Shown: positions 1 through 4,807 of the stretch, in pieces | How the letters are laid out: every line of letters starts with the position of its first letter | How positions within the stretch are numbered: the first letter of the stretch is position 1 | Source of the DNA: an uncultured Clostridia bacterium | GTDB taxonomy: Bacteria; Bacillota; Clostridia; Oscillospirales; Acutalibacteraceae | Reading direction: 5' to 3' | Length of the DNA stretch: 11,996 bases | Assembly (NCBI GenBank): GCA_947171615.1 | Contig: CAMVYG010000052.1 | Span: 1 to 11,996 of the forward strand | Notes under the pieces: model-generated | What the model was told of the DNA's origin: nothing | Seen by the model: only the letters and a program-made list of their open reading frames with translations | Databases searched by the model: none | Program-made: the position numbers and the translations under genes

Positions 1-230
1 AATTAAGTATAAGGTAGAAATGTTTCATATGATTCGGAAAGGAGGCACAAAAATCAAAAGGTCAAAAAAGCCCATGGCTGCCGGAGCTTGAGGCTTCGCC
101 AAATTTCTTCGGCGCACAGAACGCCAAAGAATGACGCTCATTCTGTATGACAGCGGAACGAAAAGCAAGGAGATTTCAGGTTTTTCCAAAATTTCCAAAC
201 GCTCCACGGTGACAAGAAAGAAGGATTTGT

Positions 231-1550
231 ATGAAAAAGAAAACTCGTAAACGTGTTCTGTCCTTTGTCATGACTGTTGTTTTGCTGCTGTGTACCTCTG
301 TTCCTGTCAATGCAGCGCCTGTCGCATGGAATCAGCTTGATGACAGCGATCTCTTTATCAAGGAAGAAGCAGCCCGGTATATCGCAGAATTTTTCATGCG
401 GGATATGATCGAAACGGGCACCACCTGCTGGGATTCCGATACCGCCGTTACAAAGCTTATGCCCCTGTACGATGAAAGCGGGAAAAATATCGTAAGCTAT
501 ACGGCAGAACTGACCGAAGGCTACATTGTAATTTCCGCTTACGCCGATGTACCCAGTGTGATTCTTGAGTGGGCCGATGAAGCGGAGCCGGTATATGAGG
601 AATTTTCTCTTGCCCCAAGCTCTAAGATTATTTATACCGGTGCACTGGATTATTTTGTAGATAATGGTGGCAATACAGTAACAAATATTGATGGGATAGC
701 CGTGTCCAGAACAGAATTATCCTGCAATTTGATGGAGCTACGCAGTTTGGACAATGTTTCTGCAAAACTAGCGGAAGTTGTTTCAGAATCCAAACACACC
801 GCCTTTGTCGATAAAATAGGAATTTCTCCGCACGTTAACGGATCTATAGGCGATATTATAGACGATGTGTGGAAATACGCAAAAGCTGTATATGGGGACA
901 GGTGGGTATCCAATGGATACGCTAACCATTGGGAAAGCTATGCTCATTTTGCCAGAACAAGAGATTTTGATAGCTATAAGGGCGTCACATATAATAATCA
1001 CTGTGGGCCGGTAGCCATTACAAATATTATCAAAATGTACGGAAACAAGTATAATTCAACTATAAAGAGCCTTTCAAAATTCACTGTATTTGAAAAAGTA
1101 ATTGCTGCCAGCAAAACAGCCACTCCAAACTACTACATAAACAGTCCTGTTACGAATTTTGGAGGCACAAAAGGTGAAACTGCCAATAAATTCATTGAAG
1201 CCGCTTTTAGACAAGTCAATGTACCCGTAGGAACAAAAGTAAAAACATTTGGGCCGTATGTGGCTGATAATAAAGTAGGTAATGAAGATGATGGCTTTAT
1301 TAATATCAAAAACTGTACCACTGGTGATCGTTTGATGTACTTGATGCTTGGAAATTACGGGTTAAAAGAAAACCCAAAAGATCCTGATGTTCCCCATCAT
1401 GTAGTCGGATACGCATATAACCAGTTAACCGACAATAATGGATATTATTTAACGTTTATTAAAATTTGTGACGGACGCAATACCGATGGTCGATATTTAG
1501 ATATGGATGCACTTCGTTGGACTCCATATTGGGAGGTGAAGTTTTATTAA
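231..1550 (+). CDS. Secreted papain-fold (streptopain-like) cysteine peptidase, with prodomain
   Basis: The 439-residue product starts with a Lys/Arg-rich n-region and a hydrophobic stretch (about residues 10-24) ending in VNAA, a typical signal peptide cleaved near residue 29. Residues 40-125 look like a streptopain-type prodomain: a helix, then the strand pair around 'YTAELTEGYIVISAY', like the 'GFVIVSG' region of SpeB. The catalytic half has a nucleophile motif NHCGPVAITNII with Cys258, a His pair (His389/390) in HHVVGYAY, and Asp414 in KICDGRN as a possible third residue. This fits a clan CA peptidase (C10/C39-like) that is exported and probably self-processing. The start is supported by GAAGGA five bases upstream. 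The stop overlaps the start of the next gene. The 5' third is about 51% GC but the catalytic part about 33%, an internal break. The peptidase fold is fairly sure; the exact family and substrate are not known. Confidence 0.75.
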   Translation: MKKKTRKRVLSFVMTVVLLLCTSVPVNAAPVAWNQLDDSDLFIKEEAARYIAEFFMRDMIETGTTCWDSDTAVTKLMPLYDESGKNIVSYTAELTEGYIVISAYADVPSVILEWADEAEPVYEEFSLAPSSKIIYTGALDYFVDNGGNTVTNIDGIAVSRTELSCNLMELRSLDNVSAKLAEVVSESKHTAFVDKIGISPHVNGSIGDIIDDVWKYAKAVYGDRWVSNGYANHWESYAHFARTRDFDSYKGVTYNNHCGPVAITNIIKMYGNKYNSTIKSLSKFTVFEKVIAASKTATPNYYINSPVTNFGGTKGETANKFIEAAFRQVNVPVGTKVKTFGPYVADNKVGNEDDGFINIKNCTTGDRLMYLMLGNYGLKENPKDPDVPHHVVGYAYNQLTDNNGYYLTFIKICDGRNTDGRYLDMDALRWTPYWEVKFY

Positions 1551-2052
1551 AAGGAAATTTCTTTTTCTTCTCCCGCCCCTTGTTCTTCTGATCGTTGGGA
1601 TCGGGGAGATCCTGTTTTTTCAGTTTGCCCGCTTTCAGGAACCGCCTTTGGAGCCGGGACAGCTCTTCCGCTTTCAGGCCCAAGAGATACAAAGGGTTGA
1701 GCTTCACCTCAGCACATGGGAGAGAACTATTAAAAAAGTTTCTCTGGAAAGTCCGGAACAGATCGGCAGTGTCGTGAAAGAGCTCAACGATTTTCGCTAC
1801 CGGAAAAGCAATTTTATCAACCTCTTGGATCCCCAGGCGTCTTCCGAGACCCCATCCTACCAGATATCCGTTCTTTCTATTGAGCTGGTTTTTGCTGCCG
1901 ATGAATTTACCTGCTGGATCACCCCTTATGAAAATGGAGAGCTGACCCATCTTCGGCGCCGGTATATCGGAGATACCTCGAATCTGCTTTCTCTCTGTCA
2001 TAAGCTTCTGGAAAGCTCTGAAAATAATATGGAAGGGGGAAATGCTGGATGA
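1546..2052 (+). CDS. Small membrane-anchored extracytoplasmic protein, paralogue 1, apparent ATT start
   Basis: The protein has 168 residues. A basic N-terminus (KRK) is followed by one hydrophobic segment (about residues 5-24), then a soluble domain expected outside the cell. I chose ATT at 1546 because GGGAGGTGA lies six bases upstream and no ATG, GTG or TTG in this frame falls between that site and residue 35. The first TTG (1648) would delete the membrane segment that the paralogue next door keeps. ATT shares its last T with the TAA stop of the peptidase gene, so the two are probably translationally coupled. The domain aligns by eye with the next gene: EPGQLF near residues 37-42, a central R-V/I-x-L strand, and an E-L/V-L-N-x-(F/Y)-R-Y helix end. 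I do not recognise a named family. Context suggests a partner, anchor or inhibitor of the peptidase, but that is inference. Confidence 0.65.
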   Translation: MKRKFLFLLPPLVLLIVGIGEILFFQFARFQEPPLEPGQLFRFQAQEIQRVELHLSTWERTIKKVSLESPEQIGSVVKELNDFRYRKSNFINLLDPQASSETPSYQISVLSIELVFAADEFTCWITPYENGELTHLRRRYIGDTSNLLSLCHKLLESSENNMEGGNAG

Positions 2053-2573
2053 AACAGACTGTGAAAAAGCGCTGGAAAAAATGGGGGCTGCTCAGTATTT
2101 ATGCTCTGTTTCTTGGATTCGAGCTTTTCTTCCTGTTCGATTACGGGCAATATGGCCTCACCCAGCTGCGAAAAGAGCCGGGACAGCTTTTTTACCTTTC
2201 CGAGGGAGATTTGACCCGAATCGCCCTGATCGACCCTGAAAACGGCACGGAAATGAACCGTTATCCGGGGGAAAACAGAACGAAACGGGCAATTGAAGTG
2301 CTGAACGGCTATCGCTATTCTTATATTTTGCCGGAAGAAGCGATCACCAACATGGATTTTGCTTCTGCCGACATTGTAAAGATCCATACCCGGTACGGAA
2401 CAGAAACCTGCCGTTTTTCCTCCCAGGGCGTTCTGAAGGACGGCCTTTGGTACTGCGGCGACGCCCGCTTTATCGGCTCTATCCCCTCTGTCCTGTATAT
2501 TGACAAGCCTGCGCCTCCTTCCCCTGGCCCCACCGGGATTCCGGATTACCCTCTTCCGGGTGAGGAAGAATAA
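2049..2573 (+). CDS. Small membrane-anchored extracytoplasmic protein, paralogue 2
   Basis: The protein has 174 residues. A strongly basic N-terminus (KQTVKKRWKK) precedes a single membrane segment (about residues 13-31), with no lipobox. The soluble domain carries KEPGQLFYLSEGDLTRIAL and EVLNGYRYSY, matching the preceding gene, so the two are diverged tandem duplicates. The C-terminus ends in a Pro-rich tail (PAPPSPGPTGIPDYPLP) that the first copy lacks. Such tails are often flexible linkers or cell-wall-spanning segments. The start ATG overlaps the upstream stop as ATGA, with GGAAGGGGGAA before it. A strong terminator follows about 80 bases downstream, so this is the last gene of the peptidase operon. 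Function unknown; two cysteines in the C-terminal half (TCRFS and WYCGD) could pair. Confidence 0.75.
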   Translation: MKQTVKKRWKKWGLLSIYALFLGFELFFLFDYGQYGLTQLRKEPGQLFYLSEGDLTRIALIDPENGTEMNRYPGENRTKRAIEVLNGYRYSYILPEEAITNMDFASADIVKIHTRYGTETCRFSSQGVLKDGLWYCGDARFIGSIPSVLYIDKPAPPSPGPTGIPDYPLPGEEE

Positions 2574-2652
2574 AGCTGTTTTTGAAAGAACAGGAAAAGA
2601 GGAAAGGGTACCCATCAGTTGACAAAGGGAGGGCTCCCTCCCCCGGATACCA

Positions 2653-2698
2653 ACAGCCCTTCGGTGCGTTTGATCCCGCATCGAAGGGCTGTTTTTTT
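2653..2698 (+). terminator. Intrinsic terminator of the peptidase operon
   Basis: ACAGCCCTTCG pairs perfectly with CGAAGGGCTGT, and the stem continues inward through GTGCG/CGCAT with one G-U pair. A run of seven T follows at once. There is no matching T run for the opposite strand, so it mainly serves the + strand and separates this operon from the convergent spoIIID gene. A smaller palindrome, GGGAGGG-CT-CCCTCCC, sits just upstream at 2627-2642. Confidence 0.92.
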
Positions 2699-2708
2699 GT
2701 TCTTTCGG

Positions 2709-2963
2709 CTACTTTTTCGCCTCGTATTTCCGCTTGGTGGCAAGGCCGCCCCGAATGTGCCGCTGGGCCTTATTGACCGCCAATACGTTTTTCACATCCC
2801 GGTACAGGCCGCTGTCAATATATTTTAACCGCTGGGAAACGTCCTTATGTACCGTACTTTTGCTGACGCCGAACTGCTTAGCCGCCCGGCGGACAGTGGC
2901 CTTGTTTTCTACAATAAACTCTCCGAGCCTGGTGGCTCTGTCATCGATCACATTGTTTGCCAT
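2709..2963 (-). CDS. spoIIID: Sporulation transcriptional regulator SpoIIID
   Basis: This 84-residue protein is SpoIIID, the small DNA-binding protein that activates and represses mother-cell genes after sigma-E during endospore formation. The helix-turn-helix covers about residues 23-42 with the signature QFGVSKSTVHKDVSQRL, followed by the conserved C-terminal basic stretch around HIRGGLATKRKY. Length and pattern match the family along the whole protein. The reading frame is open further upstream, to 3113, but that part is unlike SpoIIID. The ATG chosen here has AAAGGGGTG seven bases before it. The gene is convergent with the peptidase operon and lies 169 bp downstream of the retron RT on the same strand. 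It indicates an endospore-forming host. Its start region lies in a perfect inverted repeat, described separately. Confidence 0.95.
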   Translation of the reverse strand: MANNVIDDRATRLGEFIVENKATVRRAAKQFGVSKSTVHKDVSQRLKYIDSGLYRDVKNVLAVNKAQRHIRGGLATKRKYEAKK

Positions 2964-2992
2964 ATAGAACACCCCTTTTTGGTGTTCTATAT
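2962..2992 (-). promoter_or_regulatory. Perfect 12-bp inverted repeat over the spoIIID start region
   Basis: ATATAGAACACC and GGTGTTCTATAT flank a 7-base spacer. Read on the coding strand, the right arm ends inside the ATG of spoIIID and the loop plus right arm hold the ribosome binding site. In any transcript that starts upstream, this would fold into a hairpin hiding both. Each arm also contains TAGAACA, which fits the core of the SpoIIID binding consensus (WWRRACAR-Y) as I recall it, so the repeat may instead be an autoregulatory operator. The repeat is certain; its role is inferred. Confidence 0.7.
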
Positions 2993-3018
2993 CTATGCAC
3001 CGAGCGGGGCTTCTATAA
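2990..3018 (-). promoter_or_regulatory. Candidate sigma-E-type promoter of spoIIID
   Basis: On the coding strand TTATAGA is followed after exactly 14 bases by CATAGATA. Sigma-E promoters have an ATA-containing -35 box, a 13-15 bp spacer and a -10 box like CATACAMT. The match is partial: one mismatch in the CATA-C-A core and a weak -35. Position and family biology both fit, because spoIIID is transcribed by sigma-E in Bacillus. Transcription would start inside the adjoining inverted repeat, so mRNA from here would not carry the full hairpin. Confidence 0.4.
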
Positions 3019-3132
3019 CGGTCTGATAAAGGAAACTTTATTCTTTTTCCTTCCTGAGGACGACAGCAGGGAACGGCTTTTGTCTGGTAAGCTGCTGAAA
3101 GCAGGAATATCAAAGCATAAAAGGCAGTAACG

Positions 3133-4044
3133 TCATACCGAATTTTTCAGCCACTCCCGATAGCTCTGGAACTCCTTGCTTTCCGGAGTGATAGAGAGAA
3201 CGAAATTCACCTGCCCCAGCAGGCGCTGGCGGTATTTCTCCGGCGGAACAGTAAGACCCCGCCTTTGCAGGTGCGCCGGGATACCGAACTTTTTACAGAA
3301 GAACAGCTCCTGCCGCAGCTTCCTGCGGTATTCAACAGCCGCATTAGGTTTTTCGTTGACCACCACTCCGGTAACAGCCTTGCGGCTGCCGGTGACGGCA
3401 AGCTTTGTCTTTCTCCGGTTCAGAGAGAGGTGCATCGTTTTGAGCTGCGCTTCCACAAATTGGATAACTTCGTCCTGATCAAACTTACCGGAAAAGCACA
3501 TATCATCGCAAAAACGGGTGTAGTAAATGGCGTGTTCCCGACACCACTCCCCTACTGTGCAGTCAAAATCATACAGGATCGCATTGGAGATGGCAGGTGA
3601 AGTGGGCGCACCCTGGGGCAGCCCTTCCTTATGGTAACAGAGAATAGAGAGCAAAATGCGGATGGGCTCGCTGAACCGCTCCGCCGGAAAAACCTTCTCT
3701 TTCACCGTGGCATAGAGAATGGAATCGAAAAAGCGGCGAATATCCAATTTCAAAAGCATGGGTCTCCCCACATGAGGGCGGGCGTTCTTTAACACGCTGG
3801 AGCCGTAGCGGTAGGCCATTGCATAGGGCGAAACCGGCGCATCCCTCAACAGCACCTGCAAGATCTTCCGCTGTACCAGCTTCAAAATATCATCAGGAAC
3901 GGAAAGAGTGCGAAAAGAGCCGTCGCTTTTGGGAATCCGCACAGTGCGGTAATGAGCGTCAAGATGATTGCTAAGGGCGTACAGCGTTTTCGCCGGAACC
4001 CCCAGATCTGCTTCCAGCGTAGAAAGCTCACGATAAACGATCAT
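3133..4044 (-). CDS. Retron reverse transcriptase
   Basis: The 303-residue enzyme would copy the msd part of the adjacent RNA into msDNA. It has the RT motif series in order: LKLDIRRFF with Asp101, HKEGLPQGAPTSPAISN (about 139-154), YYTRFCDDMCFSG with Asp180/Asp181, then LNRRKTKLAV and the retron hallmark VTG at 224-226 in AVTGVVVN. The N-terminal part contains ARPHVG before motif 3, as in Ec86-type retron RTs (NATPHIG), and the C-terminal end 'GQVNFVLSITPESKEFQSY' resembles the Ec86 end. The catalytic box is FCDD rather than the usual YADD. The ATG has GGAGGTG six bases upstream; the frame is open 22 codons further but without such a site. The length is normal for an unfused retron RT. No effector domain is fused and none is evident nearby. 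Group II intron and DGR enzymes were considered, but VTG and the absence of maturase or HNH domains favour a retron. Confidence 0.9.
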   Translation of the reverse strand: MIVYRELSTLEADLGVPAKTLYALSNHLDAHYRTVRIPKSDGSFRTLSVPDDILKLVQRKILQVLLRDAPVSPYAMAYRYGSSVLKNARPHVGRPMLLKLDIRRFFDSILYATVKEKVFPAERFSEPIRILLSILCYHKEGLPQGAPTSPAISNAILYDFDCTVGEWCREHAIYYTRFCDDMCFSGKFDQDEVIQFVEAQLKTMHLSLNRRKTKLAVTGSRKAVTGVVVNEKPNAAVEYRRKLRQELFFCKKFGIPAHLQRRGLTVPPEKYRQRLLGQVNFVLSITPESKEFQSYREWLKNSV

Positions 4045-4066
4045 GGCAACACCTCCATATGGCAAA

Positions 4067-4087
4067 CGCCTCCCCGCAGGAGAGGCG
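4067..4087 (-). other. Stem-loop between the retron RNA and the RT start
   Basis: CGCCTC pairs with GAGGCG and the stem continues through most of the inner bases around a short loop. It lies between the a2 arm and the RT ribosome binding site. There is no T run, so it is not a normal terminator. It may mark RNA processing or attenuation that sets the RNA-to-RT ratio; this is a guess. Confidence 0.5.
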
Positions 4088-4098
4088 CACCAAGGGCC

Positions 4099-4309
4099 GG
4101 AACAATACAAAAGTGTACGGGGAAGTGCTTTTCTGTACTCTTACACACGTTAGTGTGTATTAAAGTACTGAAAAGCAGTTCGCCTGAGTGGGTTTCCACA
4201 TTTATACACAATGCTTCCAGATGGAGAAACCCACTCATATGAAATGGATCTTGAACACGGCTGCGACTCGCAACCGCTTCAGCAAACGCTGAGGTCACTA
4301 TTGTTCCTG
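4099..4309 (-). ncRNA. Retron msr-msd RNA (predicted by fold)
   Basis: On the RT strand, GGAACAATA (4307 down to 4299) pairs perfectly with TATTGTTCC (4107 down to 4099). These are the expected a1 and a2 arms, a little over 200 nt apart. The base right after a1 is G4298 in the context ATAG-TGA. This is where Ec86-type retrons place the 2'-5' branching guanosine (TTAG-CGA). The msr part holds stem TCAGC/GCTGA (4279-4292) and stem CGGCTGC/GCAACCG with one G-U pair (4258-4276). Next comes a perfect 12-bp stem at 4185-4196 and 4226-4237, then a 50-nt hairpin at 4127-4176 with 7+5+7 bp and a 4-base loop. The last is the best msd candidate. DNA synthesis would begin near 4108, just inside a2. RT follows 54 nt downstream. 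The pairings are visible; branch point and msd limits are inferred. Confidence 0.7.
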
Positions 4310-4315
4310 CTTGCT

Positions 4316-4342
4316 ATTCTACCATAGGCGCAAATGCGCCAA
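4316..4342 (-). promoter_or_regulatory. Candidate extended -10 promoter directly upstream of the retron RNA
   Basis: TGGTAGAAT (4324-4316 on the - strand) is an extended -10 box (TGNTANAAT). A weak -35, TTGGCG, lies 15 bp upstream. Transcription would start at about 4309, two bases before the a1 arm, which is where a retron RNA should begin. A GC-rich palindrome, GGCGCA-AA-TGCGCC (4327-4340), occupies the spacer and could be an operator or an RNA hairpin of a longer transcript. Confidence 0.45.
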
Positions 4343-4541
4343 CTGATTGGAGAAGCTCGGTGCTTTTGTGAAACAAAAGAGAAGCGTTGCACGCTTCAGA
4401 GGTTCTCCGTAATGATCGCTTGCGATCATTTTACCATAAGCACGGAACGTGCGTTGGTATCATGTGCCGATTGCTCGCCCAGCGAAGTGCAAACTGAGCA
4501 AGGCAAAGTTAAATCTATAATATCCGCCGCCCTTTACGGAT
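4325..4541 (-). other. Hairpin-rich leader upstream of the retron RNA, no gene
   Basis: This stretch has no credible reading frame but is dense in inverted repeats. From the RT-distal side they are TTGCTC/GAGCAA (4471-4501); TACCA + GCACG with CGTGC + TGGTA (4432-4459); and a perfect 9-bp AATGATCGC/GCGATCATT with a 2-base spacer (4411-4430). GGAGAA/TTCTCC (4349-4408) then encloses two further hairpins, CTTTTG/CAAAAG and GAAGCGT/ACGCTTC, as a three-way junction. GGCGCA/TGCGCC (4327-4340) is last. It may be a structured 5' extension of the retron RNA, a second small RNA, or a tandem promoter array. I cannot tell which from sequence alone. Confidence 0.6.
4428..4436 (-). promoter_or_regulatory. 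Middle copy of the TGGTANAAT element
   Basis: TGGTAAAAT on the RT strand lies 114 bp from TGGTATAAT and 112 bp from TGGTAGAAT. It has extended -10 form, but I see no good -35 box. The inverted repeat GCACG/CGTGC sits just upstream, as GGCGCA/TGCGCC does for the RT-proximal copy. Confidence 0.35.
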
Positions 4542-4569
4542 ATTATACCACTGTTCCGGTGTTTTTCAA
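4516..4569 (-). promoter_or_regulatory. Sigma-A promoter with an 11-bp palindrome across its -10
   Basis: TTGAAA (4569-4564) and TATAAT (4547-4542) are 16 bp apart, with TGG just before the -10 giving an extended -10. The -10 forms part of a perfect inverted repeat, TATAATATCCG and CGGATATTATA, with 10 bases between the arms (4516-4547). The palindrome covers the -10 and expected start, the classic place for a repressor. It would drive the leader, retron RNA and RT. Confidence 0.6.
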
Positions 4570-4705
4570 GAGAAGATCCCAGTAATCGACAACAGGAAAC
4601 ATGGTTTTTAAGCGTGAAAAGAGATGCTGGCACTGTTAACCGATAATCCCCGATCGGGACATTTATTTCGATTGAAAAATAAAATATAGATTAACGATCA
4701 GCACC

Positions 4706-4760
4706 ACCCCTTGGCTCCCCTGAAAGGGGAGCTGTCACGGCTTTGCCGTGACTGAGGGGT
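4706..4760. repeat. Cloverleaf-like palindromic intergenic repeat
   Basis: The outer arms ACCCCT and AGGGGT close a junction holding two perfect hairpins: GCTCCCC-TGAAA-GGGGAGC and GTCACGGC-TTT-GCCGTGAC. The TTGGCTCCCCT...CTGAGGGGT pattern recalls a multi-copy short repeat of Ruminococcaceae intergenic regions; this is from memory. It follows the desulfidase gene by about 50 bp and has no T run, so it is not a standard terminator, though it could stabilise the 3' end of that mRNA. Confidence 0.75.
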
Positions 4761-4807
4761 TAGGCCCTTTTGGAGATAGACAGCTAGTGAGCGATAAATC
4801 ATAAATT

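Noticed and set aside
38..88. A perfect AAAGGAGG with only an ATC-AAA-AGG at start-codon distance, giving a 12-codon frame.
   Set aside because: It resembles the ATT start at 1546, but the frame stops at once and a second frame section after the stop (ATG at 131) matches nothing I know. It may be a remnant or part of a leader; not enough to call a gene.
25..207. A 60-codon open frame on the - strand before the peptidase gene.
   Set aside because: No ribosome binding site, no recognisable domain, and it lies in what looks like the peptidase leader. It could be part of a multi-copy intergenic repeat, but I cannot show that.
2964..3113. N-terminal extension of the spoIIID frame, 50 codons.
   Set aside because: SpoIIID starts at MANNVID with a good ribosome binding site; the upstream part is low in protein-like character and covers the promoter and inverted repeat.
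4041..4298. An 85-codon - strand frame across the retron RNA as a possible effector.
   Set aside because: It coincides with the stems of the msr-msd, has no ribosome binding site, and no recognisable domain.
4127..4501. CRISPR-like array suggested by the many repeats upstream of the RT.
   Set aside because: The inverted repeats differ in sequence and spacing; there is no constant direct repeat with variable spacers.
4516..4521. TATAAT on the + strand as a divergent promoter.
   Set aside because: It is simply the other arm of the palindrome; no -35 at a proper distance and no gene downstream on that strand.
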